Assembly (NCBI RefSeq): GCF_032854445.1
Contig: NC_088296.1
Location: 10,454,706 to 10,518,705, forward strand
Length of the DNA: 64,000 nucleotides
Source of the DNA: Liolophura sinensis
Lineage: Eukaryota > Mollusca > Polyplacophora > Chitonida > Chitonidae
Direction: 5' to 3'
This document shows, in pieces, positions 1-9,817 of this stretch (the first letter of the stretch is position 1; each line of letters begins with the position of its first letter). A program made the translations under genes and the position numbers. Below the pieces are notes generated by a model that had not been told where the DNA came from, made no database searches, and saw only the letters and a program-made list of their open reading frames with translations.

Positions 1-243
1 TGAATCGTTAGCATGACATGATAGTTCGCATTTAGTGTCATATATGTACCAAGTATGATGTCTGTAGGTGCAGTAATAATAGAGATATATTCAATAATAT
101 ATAATTTATAGAAATAATCACTCGTTCCCGTTAAATAGTTAAACACAAAATGCGGACCGCAATCTAACTTCACTTACGTCTGTTGATATATACAACGTGG
201 CGATTTAATTCTACATGATAGTCCTACAGCATCTAGCCCCAAG

Positions 244-507
244 TTAAGCGGAATTAAACACTATCATGAAGCAGAGCGCCAGATACTCTGGTTCATATTT
301 ACTTAAAAAAGAATTATAACTATTATAAAACTTAAGAGACTTAGAGTGAAGGCGGTTTGTGAGATAACTTTGACTCACTACTTTTTGGAATGATAACTTG
401 TGACGTTGATTGAAATCATCGCACAACACGCGGGATTTAACAAATGCTACAAGGCGAGATATGTACACTCCATATGCAGGACCCTTCGGTATGAGGATAT
501 ACGTCAT
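244..507 (-). mobile_element. Reverse-transcriptase C-terminal-like remnant
   Basis: An open stretch of 87 codons contains the string KGPAYGVYISRLVAF followed by a basic region with DDFNQRHKL and SLKFYNSYNSFLSKYE. From memory this resembles the region after the polymerase domain in a retroelement family common in marine invertebrates, whose copies read YGVYISQLIRF and then KFYRRH..L..KY. Related copies lie at 26111-26374 (minus) and 49567-49830 (plus). No catalytic YxDD box is next to it, so only a 3' fragment survives. A host gene derived from such an element is possible but unsupported. Confidence 0.5.
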
Positions 508-693
508 GGGGGAAAATGCGAACGGCCCAGCTCACATTTAATCTTCCTATATTTTAAGTATTTTGTATTAGATCCTAATAGAGGGGACCATATGCTTACA
601 GACACACCTTTGACAACATGATTGTGATAGAACCAGAATAGACCCAATTGGTAACTTAAAATCAATATTTTATATAAACTATATTTTTACAGC

Positions 694-755
694 CTAAGTG
701 TACGGACTTGGAGTTTCACGTCCGATTCCATCCTCCGCCTGATCGGCTGGTTTAT
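694..755 (-). CDS. Candidate short second exon (copy 1)
   Basis: Downstream of the first exon at 977-1055 (minus strand) there is an acceptor-like CCAG followed by 62 nt. If joined in phase 1 it gives D, then 19 codons beginning KPADQAEDGIG and ending SPYT, then TAG. The same structure is kept in the duplicate near 26555-26616. Diverged, interrupted counterparts occur near 4555-4660 and 51955-52070. It could be a real terminal exon of a small secreted peptide or a decayed receptor module that acquired a stop. Confidence 0.25.
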
Positions 756-976
756 CTGGTAGCCCAATATCTAAACTCACACCGCTGACTTGTTCTCTGC
801 GTGTAGGGCGTGGCAGCGTACACATGTATGTACTGCGAACGTCATTGTGGAAGTTCTTGGACTGCTCAGTTAAAGGGGGAAATATGGAAAATAACGAGGA
901 AAATACACCGTATACAACTCAATAAACCTGTTTCTCCTACCCTAACTCTGGCACCTTTGCACTTGATTTAACTTAC

Positions 977-1055
977 CTGGGACATATATCGATGTCACAA
1001 TGAATAATGGGATCAGAATCTGCCCGAAGCGTCTTTTGAGCATCTGAGACTCCAT
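977..1055 (-). CDS. Orphan signal-peptide first exon (copy in block 1)
   Basis: The exon is 79 nt: ATG, 26 codons, then one base and a GTAAG donor. The encoded peptide starts MESQMLKRRFGQILIPLF and has a basic n-region followed by a hydrophobic core, typical of a signal peptide. It matches the first exon of the 540-residue receptor at 47126-47204 in length, phase and the motif R-x-GQILIPL. No receptor exons follow within the window, because the sequence to its left is cut off. The start is fixed by the ATG shared by all copies. Confidence 0.6.
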
Positions 1056-1129
1056 GATTGTTGTCAGAATGTGCGTATGGTGAACTGTCTGGTTCTCCAC
1101 ATTTACATACATACAGCCGGAACAATGCG

Positions 1130-1150
1130 TATAAGCTGCCAGTTATATGC
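1130..1150 (-). promoter_or_regulatory. TATA-like element upstream of orphan first exon
   Basis: On the minus strand CATATAACT lies about 90 nt before the ATG at 1055. The same element (CATATAACT or CATATAGCT, followed by AAAAG in some copies) is kept at a similar distance before the first exons near 4954 and 47204, and as CATAGCTAAAAG before 52249. A conserved stretch with GGCTGTATG and GAACCAGACAGT follows. This suggests that each duplicated first exon moved together with its core promoter. Confidence 0.35.
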
Positions 1151-1639
1151 ACACGTACGCAGCAAAGCATATACATAGCATGGGTAATCGGCTATGTGAT
1201 GGTACTTCCCTGTTAGTTAATGACAAACCCAGTGCTGTTATAATCACGTGGGACTTTATGTTTGTTACGAACCGTGACCTAGTTTCGTCTATTTACGCCT
1301 CTATAGTAGGACGCTTGGTGTATCTTTATATGATAGCTTACAAAAGAGAATAATATGTTTCATAAGTTGTTATTGTTTTACTATGATCGCACATGCACGA
1401 CGAATTCACTTAGCGTGACACGGTTATATGTACGTGGCCTACAGGATCATGAATATATGGTTTACTCCACGGGTACAAATGCACTCCATGGTATAAACTG
1501 GCTTAAGCTAGGAGGTTTGTCAGGCACCTGTCCAAAGGCGGTGGTTTAATCTCGACACTTTCAATTCCCTTCAGCCATGAATCTCTTTAAGATAAAATGT
1601 CCTGATGGCATTGTACATGACTTAGATATGGACTTAATT

Positions 1640-1850
1640 CATTCGCCTTAAACATTCCCTGGTGTCTATCATCTGAAAACTGTTGACTGCTTTTTCTGAA
1701 ACCCTCACGATGTGATCCTTTATATTCTGTTTATATCCTGTGGTGGTTTGTGTTGAGCGTTATGCTGGAAGTGGTCTTGTGGTTATTGACCATTTACCAT
1801 GACGTAAATTGTATGGTTGACGGCTGGTATAAGAATGCACCAATCAATAA
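1640..1850 (+). pseudogene. Divergent hydrophobic module remnant
   Basis: About 600 nt upstream of the minus-strand first exon, on the opposite strand, lies a stretch reading LYILFISCGGLC with stops, ending in WLTAGIRM. Related stretches lie near 21660, 27590, 30100, 48930, 51040 (plus) and 15861-16140 (minus). A mostly open version is at 50237-50470. The recurrent features are a leading hydrophobic run and the start AATTCATTCGCCTAGAACAT. This copy is interrupted. Confidence 0.3.
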
Positions 1851-2283
1851 AAAGAATTAAACAATTTTCCATGCGCTTTGTTAAAATAATCGAATGATCA
1901 AATATGTTTTTGTGATTTGGTTTGAATATTGCTTTCTCATTCATACATCTCATCAGGAAAGCGCTTTTCCAGGCACAGAAGGCCTGTTCAGTTTGCTAGA
2001 TTAACAGCACTCTAATTGCAAATGAAATGTACAACATTAAACACTGGTAGCAAACAAGGCAAATATCGTACATGTGCCACTGTAGGGCAGTCATGCATAA
2101 AATATTCCGTATAAAATTCGACACGATTTTCTGTTTCACTTCTTTTACAGTTATTGTACGAAGAAAAGTGTACACAAATTGTTATTATTGATGACTACTA
2201 ACTTAATGACAGCTAGCTGGGTGTTAAGTAATGGAGCTTAGAATTAGTATTAATTTTGTGATAACGCGGTATTCCCAACGGCG

Positions 2284-2628
2284 TCCGCTTCGGGACCGGT
2301 AGATCCAGGATCAATCCTTGATCGAGTCACACCTAAGACTTTAAAAGAGGAAGTTGTAACTTCCTCGATAGGCGCTCAGCATGAAGGGGGTAGTGCAACG
2401 ACTGGTTGACCCGTATCAGTACAATGGCTCGGGCGGGGCGGCTTACTTGCCTTCGGTAAGTCGTCTCAGTGAAGCAGCACTAAATAAAAGAGCGGTGGAA
2501 ATCCGTCCTGCAACAAGGAGGCACATTACACGTACATGCACCCTAATGATTCCTTCGTCGTCATATGACTGAAAAATTGTTGAGTACGACGTTAAACCCC
2601 AAGCACGCACTCACTCACTCCCAACGGC
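2284..2628 (+). mobile_element. tRNA-derived SINE (family 2), 5'-truncated, with TSD
   Basis: The element matches the full-length family copy at 6683-6982 but lacks the first ~30 nt, including the A box. The B-box-like GATCAATCC is retained. It ends with the family tail (TATGACTGAAAAATTG...GACGTTAAACCCCAAGCA) and a short (CACT)n run. It is flanked by a perfect 11-bp duplication, TCCCAACGGCG, at 2273-2283 and 2629-2639. The duplicate block has a single uninterrupted TCCCAACGGCG at 28167-28177, which is the empty site. Confidence 0.9.
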
Positions 2629-3544
2629 GAGTCAACTGTTGTGGGTTGTTTCCCGTACTTAAACGTGCTTACAGTAATGTAACAACTACCGATTCTTTTT
2701 CAAAAACTGCCTGATGTCATTTCAAGCAGATAATAAAAAGACCTTACATCACAATTAGCATCAATGAATAGTCTTTTGTGCCGGCTAAGCCGCGCTATTT
2801 GCATGGTTGAAAATAATACGTAATGTGGTTGATCGTTTAATGACGCCCAATGTTCAAAACCACTTGATTGTTTTTTTTTAATATTTACTACCACATCGTT
2901 TAATTATCAACCCGGGTATTGGGTGAAGTGCACAACTTTTAACTATGAGGCACATGAGGTACGGCTTCAACCCTAGCCTTGGACAGAGAATCACACTCTC
3001 ACTGTTCATAGGGCCGGCCATGTATAGTGAAAATGAACAGTCGTTATACGGGTATTTGTCTTCCATCAATATGTCGTGTCAGTTTGTACGTGGCGCGTGG
3101 AAAAGTTTGTGAGAAACTTGCCAAGGGCACTTGGGTTCTTTTGAGAATAACACAATGGCGCTCTGTACGAACTGACACAGATTCATACTCAGTTTAAGTT
3201 AAAGTGCCAGTACTGTTGGCACTAAAATTCACAGTGCTGTGTCTTTGTTGACATATTTGCCTCGTGCTAGAGAGCCTTTGTGAATTTATTTACTCTGTGC
3301 TACAACGGCATTACTGACCTCTTTATACTCGTTCATAAAGAATTTTGCATCCTGCGTCATAAAATAAGTTGAGATAGATACACTATAGCTCTAGTGTAAT
3401 TCTAACATTAACTTAGGGGAACTAAGGGATGCATCAGGTGGAAATACCGAGCTATTATACAGCAAATAACAACGGCAACCATGGCCAATGACACCTGATA
3501 AATTGTAAGCAACTTCACTAAATTTTACCTATTTATGTTTTGTT

Positions 3545-4165
3545 CTAGGGACTAAAACCGTAGTTGGGGTAAACAGACTTTAGACAAACTTTATCTTCAC
3601 ACAAACTTAACAAACATAAAATGGCCATAACCTGAAGCAAAAATGGACTTCTGAAAAACCTTAAACCTAAAGCAAGCCTTAGGCCGCAGATAAACCTTAG
3701 ACCTGTAGCAAACCTTAACCCCAAACAAACTTTAATGTTACATAACTTAAGGTGGGACAAATTTTAAATTTAGACAAACTTTAAACCGCAGACCAGCCTC
3801 AAACAAACCACGGCTTCAGACAACTATAAACCGCACACCATCCTTACACAAACCCTGACTTCAGACAAGTCGTAAACCTCAGACAAGTGTTAAACAGCCC
3901 ATGACGTTACATATCTTGAGGTGGGACAAATCTTAACTTCAGACAAATCTTAAACTTTAGACCAGTCTCAAACAAACCACGACATCAGGGAAAACTTAAA
4001 CCGCGGACCAGCCTAAAAAAAACACCACGACTTCAAACAAACGTTCACTTCAGACCAGCCTCAAACAAATCTCGACTTTAGAGAAAACTGCACATTCGAC
4101 AAGCCTTAAACTAATCATGACTTCAGAATAATGTTCACTTGAGACAAGCCTTGTGCCTGTCGTAG
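3545..4165. repeat. Degenerate minisatellite, CAGACAAACC-type
   Basis: Many imperfect units of the form ACTTCAGACAAACCTTAAACCGCAGACCAGCCTCAAACAAACC follow each other with unit lengths drifting around 20 and 40-45 bp. The same family recurs at 29104-29745 (duplicate), 51190-51690 and 56690-57110. The short reading frames across it carry no recognisable domain. Confidence 0.75.
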
Positions 4166-4289
4166 CGTTTATCATACATAAAACATAATTAACTTGCATT
4201 TATTATTTACTTAGTTAGCCTTTTGTATAAATCCCAACGATCCGATATACTTTTTGACACAGGTGTGTTCCATGGAATCATGACATGTA

Positions 4290-4450
4290 TTTAAATTATT
4301 AAATACTTATTTATTTATTTGATTGGTGTGTTACTCTGTACTCAAGCATATTTCACTTATAAGACGAGGTTAATATTATGTTGGAAAGAAACTGACCATA
4401 GCTCAGGTGAAATTCAAGACCATCCGCAGGTTCCTGCAGCCCTTCCCACG
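4290..4450 (-). mobile_element. SINE family 1 (conserved core), degraded
   Basis: The sequence starts at a TTTATTTATTTGATTGG tail, continues with GTACTCAAGCATATTTCACTTATA, and reaches CCATCCGCAGGTTCCTG. This is the reverse complement of the family-1 core seen best at 18172-18325. The tRNA-like head is not recognisable. Confidence 0.75.
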
Positions 4451-4875
4451 TGCAAACTTGATTGTTATGAAACTTGAATAGAGCAGGTAACTTAATGAAT
4501 TATTGATTTAATGTAAACTACATTTTCACAGCTAAAGTGTACGGGCTGGGATAGTCACGTTCACGAAGGTATCAAACGGGTTCTTCTTAAAGACAACTTG
4601 CCATAATGAGGAAGCTTTGTTCGATTCCAACCTCCGCCTAGTCGGCTGGTTTGCCTGGTCCTTCATAACTAAACTTACACGGCTGACTAGTTGTTCATGT
4701 GTCTAGGGCGAGACAACATATTTGTAGCTGTCAATGTAGAAGTGCATGAATTGCTCAGTTCAGGGCAGAAACTGAAGAAAAAAAAGTCAAAAAAAAAGCC
4801 AGAAAAATACACCGTATACAACTGATACCATTTGTTTCTCCTGTCTTAAACATTTCTAATTTTGATTTAACTCAC

Positions 4876-4954
4876 CAGAAATTCATGTTGCCGTCAGAAT
4901 GACCAATGGAATCAGAATCTGTCCCCAGCGTCTTGGAAGCCTCAGAGATTCCAT
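4876..4954 (-). pseudogene. Orphan signal-peptide first exon with nonsense codon
   Basis: The 79-nt length, ATG, phase and GTGAG donor of the family are preserved, and the peptide begins [18 protein letters not shown]. Codon 24 is TGA where the copy at 52171-52249 has TGT, so translation would stop inside the signal peptide. The flanking 5' region is also related to the other copies. A relic exon is the simplest reading; a single-base error cannot be excluded. Confidence 0.6.
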
Positions 4955-5361
4955 GGTTGTCTGCTGTCAGATTTATAAACAGGACTATACCTATACAGCC
5001 TGGTCCACACAGTTAAGCTTTTAGCTATATGCCCACCTATGTGTATTTTGGGTGTTGGACTAACGTCACTGAAGTTGCTAAAGTTATGCAGAAGTCGGTA
5101 AACATAAGCCTTTTGGCTGTGCTTCCTTGTTATGTTAAAAACAAGCCCACTGCTCCTGTAAAGGTGTGCAGTCACGTCGGGCCTGTACCCTACTTCTGTG
5201 ACCTAGCCTTGCGTGCATACGCCTGTGTGGTAGGATGTGTGGTGTGATCTGATAAGACAGCTATATACAACATTATAATACGCACAGTTCTGCTTAACCC
5301 GGGACTAGTGACTGTGTGTTCACTGTGTTGAATTAAATTATTACGTTGGAAATATTCATTT

Positions 5362-5560
5362 ATTTATAGGGCTGGGGTTTGTCGCCGTACTTAAGAATAT
5401 TTCACTTTATATACGCCCGCGGCCAGCATTATGGTGGGAGAAAACGGGAAACTGCCCTGGGGAAACCCACAACCATCCGCAGGCTGCTGTCAGACCTTTT
5501 CACTTGCAACCGGAGAGAAAGCCACCATGAGATGGACAAGGGCTGTTAGTGACCGAATTG
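5362..5560 (-). mobile_element. SINE family 1
   Basis: The core is readable from the TTTATTTATAG tail through CGCCGTACTTAAGAATATTTCAC and GCGGCCAGCATTATGGTGGG to CCATCCGCAGGCTGCTG and GGAGAGAAAGCC. The element is therefore on the minus strand. The counterpart in the second block is at 24449-24640. Confidence 0.85.
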
Positions 5561-5781
5561 ACGAGAGGCTTCTGAGTGATTTATTTTGAAAAAATGGTGA
5601 TGAATGTCAGATAAAACTATGGTAGGTTTTAAGTAAAACACTCAGGTGTTCGACAACATGGATCACTGGAGCCATTGGAAATTAGGAGATGTGTCATTAC
5701 GATATGAAATTGCCACATAAACAATGACAGTGTTCTTGGTGTCTTTCTAACTCTCGGACTAAACGATGTGTGGACCGTTTC

Positions 5782-6075
5782 GGTGGCCTAACGGTTAGAG
5801 CGTCTACGTCTGCGTCGATCTGGGATCAAACCCGGATAGGACGAAAGACTTTAAAAATGTACTTGTTGCCCTCGCCCAAGGCGCTCAGCGTTGAAAAGTT
5901 AGAGCAAGAAAACAGGACTTGTTGGCCCGACCTCAGTATGATTTGACTGGGTGTCATATCTAGTGTCTGCGGCATGATACTTCGTTGGCGGTATGACTCG
6001 TTCTGCATCAAGAAGACACAGTATATGTACACACTCCTAATCGTCATGTGACTGAAAAGTACATATACGCTGCAC
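5782..6075 (+). mobile_element. tRNA-derived SINE (family 3)
   Basis: The 5' part has an A-box-like TGGCCTAACGGTTAGAG and a B-box-like GGATCAAACCC, the two parts of an RNA polymerase III promoter. The body differs from family 2, but the 3' end (CATGTGACTGAAAAGTA) matches the family-2 tail. The other copy is at 24868-25195 and keeps a longer tail, AAAAGTAAGACGTAAAGCCCCAAGG. Both sit in a duplicated block. Confidence 0.8.
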
Positions 6076-6160
6076 ACAAACCATGACCCTGATATATATA
6101 TTTACATACATATACGTAGTACGAGCATCAATGTCAGGAATGGTGTGTGTCAATAAGTGT

Positions 6161-6669
6161 CATTGTTTCCCGTTATTAGATTAGATTAAATCCCAAACCT
6201 GTGAGATGTTGGTAACAATGTCACACAAGAAAGTTTGCGAGATCGATGCATACGAATCAAATTTTACATAATGAATTTTCACAGAAGTGTATACAGAACA
6301 AAAAGTTCCTATTCATAATGATTCACAGAAACACACTCACTGGATTATAAAATATCTGTAGAAGTTAATAAAATCTCTGAAAGAAATCCGAATAGAGTCA
6401 CACCTGCTTCATGACTTACACCTCAGTAATATTGAATGGTACTACCTCGCGTGGCGTTAGGTTTACAGGAGTAGACCACGTACTGGCCGTTCAGGTGTCA
6501 GTAAAATGCAATTCCGTGGGATGTAGTGTTTGATGCCTCTGGCATGACATTGCAGTGAGGACTGCTACAGGAAGATACCGTCGTGATATGGATGCTCTGT
6601 TGCGGAACACGTGTGATAACCTCCCTACAGGGAAATAACTGAAAGCCACGTGTTCTAAAACGACGTGTT
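6161..6669. other. Gene-free spacer
   Basis: Apart from short unconserved open stretches, I see no splice-flanked exon, repeat or motif that I can support here. Confidence 0.5.
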
Positions 6670-6682
6670 CTAACGTCAATAC

Positions 6683-6982
6683 CGGCCCGGATAGCACAGT
6701 TGATAGAGCGTCCGCTTCGGACCGGTAGACCCAGGTTCAATCCTTGATCAGGTCAAAACCTAAGACTTTAAAAGAGAAAGTTGTAACTTCCTCGCTTGGC
6801 GTTCAGCATGAAGGGGATTGTGCAACGACTGGTCGACCCGTATCAGTATAATGGCTCGGGCCGGGCGGCTTACTTGCCTTCGGTAAGTCGTCTCTGTGAA
6901 GCAGCACTAAATAAAAGAGCGGTGGAAATCCGTCCTGCAACAAGCAGGCACATTCACTCACTCACTCACTCACTCACTCACT
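6683..6982 (+). mobile_element. Full-length tRNA-derived SINE (family 2) with 13-bp TSD
   Basis: This is the reference copy of the family. It starts CGGCCCGGATAGCACAGTTG (A box), continues to GGTTCAATCC (B box), then a non-tRNA body, and ends in seven CTCA-type tetramers. A perfect 13-bp duplication, CTAACGTCAATAC, flanks it at 6670-6682 and 6983-6995. An intact head and intact duplication point to a fairly recent insertion. The body contains a 107-codon open stretch in one frame that belongs to the SINE and is not a gene. Confidence 0.92.
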
Positions 6983-7029
6983 CTAACGTCAATACGTTTA
7001 TTATATTATCCTCTCCGGTCGAAAGTGGG

Positions 7030-7165
7030 AAGGTCCTGCAGCAACCTGCGGATGGCCTTTGGTTTTCCCGGGGCTCTTCCCCATTTCCTACCACCATGAT
7101 GCTGGTCGCCATCGTATAAGTAAAATATTCTTGACAACAATTAAATAAATCAATGTATTTTGAAG
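7030..7165 (+). mobile_element. SINE family 1, 5'-truncated
   Basis: The copy reads GTGGGAAGGTCCTGCAGCAACCTGCGG, then CACCATGATGCTGGTCGCC, then TAAGTAAAATATTCTTGA and a TTAAATAAAT tail. It lacks the tRNA-like head. Confidence 0.8.
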
Positions 7166-8239
7166 ATGGACAAATTTATTCACAACTACATTGGTGTCAA
7201 CAAGTGATGACCCACATGCTATATAGTAGCACATCAAATAGTATGACTCTCATTGATGTTTTTAAAAAAGGACATAGATTAGAGCTCATGGCATACCATA
7301 TTTAATGGGGGGTGGTACAGAAAGGCAATAATTATAAAGAACGCATTGGCCTCGATTAGAAAGATAGCCACTCACAGGACGTGTAACTAACACAGGTTAA
7401 GAGTCAATTCGTTGTATTCTAGTGTCTTTATCCTCCGAGTTACTAAGGCTGTAAGATAGGATGTAGAGTTTGTGGGTGACACATGCGCAATTCGGACAGT
7501 CCAAGATTTGTCTTCTGTCTGAAGAGTGAAGAAGAACTGATTGGATAATACTGCCACACCGGCAGTTTAGGCTGTTGATTAACCACACAATTTCTACAAT
7601 GCTATTTGTTAAATATATTAGAATTTCGTTCGTTTTTGACAGAACAGAAAACGTTTCGCCCAGTGTTACATACCACCCCTCGAGAGGGAATCAAGGTAAC
7701 AAAATGCTGTGACTTCACTTCCAGCAAGCGTAGCTAAAACAATGCTGGCGATGCTAGGTTGATTTTTTTGATATGTTGGAAAAAAAATGCCCAAGGTACG
7801 TGATGGTATGGCATGGTACAGGTACCAGGCGAAAGTAAGAGAATATATATTCTGAGGTGCAGGTTGTCAAATTTACTACATAAATAGTAAGAGAATAAAT
7901 ACGCTCAAGTAACCCGTGGAGACCTGTCCCCTCACTAATTTGTTTCATTCAATTTACCTAAATCCACAAGGGAGATAACCTTAGTGTCAGTTGTTATTCC
8001 GAAGAACCCCACTGAAATTTGCCGTCCGCCTTTTTATACGGTATTTGAAGTCAATATTTTGACCAGCTTAAATGTAAGCCTTTGCCTTGACTTTTAGGAG
8101 TTACTATCTTCCTGGTTACGTCGACAGGGCCAGTAGGCCTATATAGAGTGTGGCATGTCTGTGGAACACAAAAATATCTTAGGAATCGCCCAAACGAGCG
8201 GGGAATGGAACGCAACATCATTGGTCATTGGGCGTTGAC
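7166..8239. other. Gene-free spacer
   Basis: A+T-rich sequence between two SINE fragments. Short open stretches on both strands have no flanking splice sites or recognisable motifs. Confidence 0.45.
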
Positions 8240-8320
8240 CGGCCAGTATTATGGTGGGAGGAAACCGGATAGATCGGGGAAACCTACACCATCCATAGGT
8301 TGTTGGCAACTTACCGACGT
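8240..8320 (-). mobile_element. SINE family 1 fragment
   Basis: Only the central core survives: CCGGCCAGTATTATGGTGGGAGG and CCATCCATAGGTTGTTGGCA, in minus orientation. Confidence 0.7.
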
Positions 8321-8400
8321 AATCCTACTTCGTAAGGAATCCAGTTTGGTTGCGTTCCACTAGCTGCATGCAACTGTTACAATACAGCAATCGTTTTCAG

Positions 8401-8873
8401 TCAATTTAAATGTTGTGTCAGATTTGTGTATAAAGTTTAGCAAACGTTGCTCGTACGTGCTTGGGTCTCCTCGCTGATGGCCTCGTACGGGGCGACACTG
8501 TCACGTGTAGAGATGTCAGAGGCAGATCCAGGTCCCTGATCAGCCACTGACAGTTCAGGTTGTGTCAGAGTTGTGTATAAAGTTTCAGAGATCTCTGGCG
8601 TACTGGCAAAGGTGTAGATTCCACTTGAAGGGTTGCTTGGCCGTGCCGTGGCCTCTTCTCTGATGTTCTCGTAGGGAGGGACAGTATTACAGGTAGAGAC
8701 GTCAGCAACCGGACCAGTCCTTGATTAGTCGCTGACACTTCCGGTTCTGGAACAGCTCCATAGTCTGTGCCATAACTGCGTCTGGTCCTTTCCGGTACTG
8801 CCAAACCAATGACATTTTGATAGAGTGGTCTGTGTTATGGCTTGCTGTGGGGTTCCTTGAGCTCATATTTCTC
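8401..8873 (-). pseudogene. Gene 1 cytoplasmic tail exon (frameshifted)
   Basis: After an acceptor (GTATTACAG) the exon starts in phase 2, matching the TM exon end, with RRNMSSRNPTAS. The frame then changes once to give YGTDYGAVPEPEVSATNQG and again to give ADVSTCNTVPPYENIREEA. The last frame contains the tyrosine motifs PPYENI, IYTF, TLYTTL and PYEAI. Two copies of a unit of about 147-190 nt lie in tandem. TAA at 8437-8439 interrupts what looks like another TLYTNLTQ unit, which ends at TGA 8401-8403. YENI and YTTL resemble SH2-binding or ITIM-like sites, by pattern only. Confidence 0.7.
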
Positions 8874-9045
8874 CTGTAATACAACGGATTTAGCACATAT
8901 TCGGCATTCATCATATTTATTCATAAATAAACAATTTCTTACGTCCAGGCGTCGTATTAGAAATCTCTATGCCAATTGCTTGAATAATGAACATCCCAGA
9001 TCAGTAATTTTTTTTACAAAACTTTGCCCACACCCCTTTCCTCAC

Positions 9046-9167
9046 CTGAAGACAACAACAGCTAGGGCGACCACAGCCAGAAGAACCACTACCGCCTATA
9101 CCTACTGCCAGGCCGATCGTCAACGTTGAGGAATCCGCGGCTGTAGATGGAGGTGCGACAGTAACAA
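9046..9167 (-). pseudogene. Gene 1 transmembrane exon (+1 frameshift)
   Basis: The exon is 122 nt where the intact gene has 121. An extra base in GGCGGTAGTGG, versus GGCGGAGTGG in gene 4, shifts the frame just inside the membrane helix. Before the shift it reads [14 protein letters not shown] as in the other copies. Acceptor TTTCAG and donor GTGAG are kept. Confidence 0.8.
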
Positions 9168-9417
9168 CTGAAACGTAGTAAACATCAACAACTCAGTTTA
9201 TGAGCTTCTTGATGATTGTTTAGCCCAGTAGTGTTTAATCCACAACCTATCATAATGTTACATATTTTATAAGGGGACTGAGAATTACTTCAATAGCCCA
9301 TAAAAACATGCAACAGATTAATGCATGGAAGGAATCAGACACAGGGCGAACAAAATACCGCACTTCGTCAGGCCGAACTACCTAGAGGCGGGGCTGATGT
9401 CATGTGGTTTCTGAGGT

Positions 9418-9520
9418 AAAATTGAAAAGAGACCGCATTTCACCGCCTACGTGTGACCATTTACCAGCTATCACACTGCCGTTGCTGCTCTTGTTTTTCT
9501 CTTAGTATTGGACGTCTAAA
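9418..9520 (-). repeat. Dispersed ~120-bp element
   Basis: This is one of about 15 copies of a short element whose core reads TTCACCGGTTACGTGTGACC, CATTTGCCAGCTATCACACTG and CGCTGCTCTGG. Other clear copies are near 20297, 21360, 22850, 23405, 24320, 31440, 31635, 32815, 33117, 35611, 39400, 41280, 58098 and 60788, on both strands. It has no obvious terminal repeats or tail. Confidence 0.7.
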
Positions 9521-9683
9521 TACATCCTTGTTCATGTACATGTAATCGACCCAATGTAGTGACCGAATAATTACTCTGTAACTCGTTAGGGTATCAAACC
9601 ACATTGCACTGTGGGTGTGAAAAGATCTACGGACAACCGCCTGAATCTGCCTTTTCTTCCGCTGACCCTTTGTACTTGCTTAC

Positions 9684-9817
9684 CCAGATTGCATCCCACT
9701 CTTCACCCTCTCTCTGTCTGTACCCCACCGCACACGCACACGAGTAATTGCCCACCGTGTTGGCACAAACGGAGTTGTTACCACATATGGTTTGATTTTC
9801 GGTACACTCGTCAATAT
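9684..9817 (-). pseudogene. Gene 1 calcium-binding EGF exon 3 (-1 frameshift)
   Basis: Acceptor CATACAG and donor GTAAGC flank 134 nt; the family length is 135. The frame reads [17 protein letters not shown] and the next residues up to GYRQREGEE correctly, then loses one base in GAAGAGTGGG, so the last cysteine (GCNLG in sister exons) falls out of frame. Confidence 0.8.

Larger units (their letters stand above)
1..4207. repeat. Large duplicated block, copy 1
   Basis: This segment is repeated in the same orientation at 25867-29787 with only scattered substitutions and small indels. The shared order is a reverse-transcriptase-like remnant, a candidate short exon, a receptor-type signal-peptide exon on the minus strand, a divergent hydrophobic remnant on the plus strand, and a degenerate minisatellite. 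Homology runs to the window edge on the left, so the true start is not seen. It ends near 4207, after which the second copy continues into a 53-bp tandem array. The main difference is a SINE at 2284-2628 present only here. Confidence 0.9.
5340..6160. repeat. Duplicated block, pairs with 24438-25335
   Basis: Both copies contain, in the same order, a family-1 SINE on the minus strand, a stretch with TTATTTTGAAAAAxTGGTGATxAATGTCAGATAA, a family-3 SINE on the plus strand, and the end CATCAATGTxAGGAATGGT. The shared order over about 800 bp shows that the SINEs were duplicated with their surroundings. Confidence 0.8.

Noticed and set aside
400-621. 73-codon plus-strand open frames at 400 and 26267
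   Set aside because: They lie antisense to the retroelement-like fragment, which has the recognisable motif; the plus-strand frame has none.
5782-5850. tRNA gene
   Set aside because: Box A and box B are present but the cloverleaf is not closed, and the sequence continues into a repeated SINE body; the same holds at 6683, 24868 and 60709.
6796-7119. 107-codon plus-strand open frame
   Set aside because: It lies in the body of a family-2 SINE and runs into a family-1 SINE; a similar stretch occurs in the SINE at 2284.
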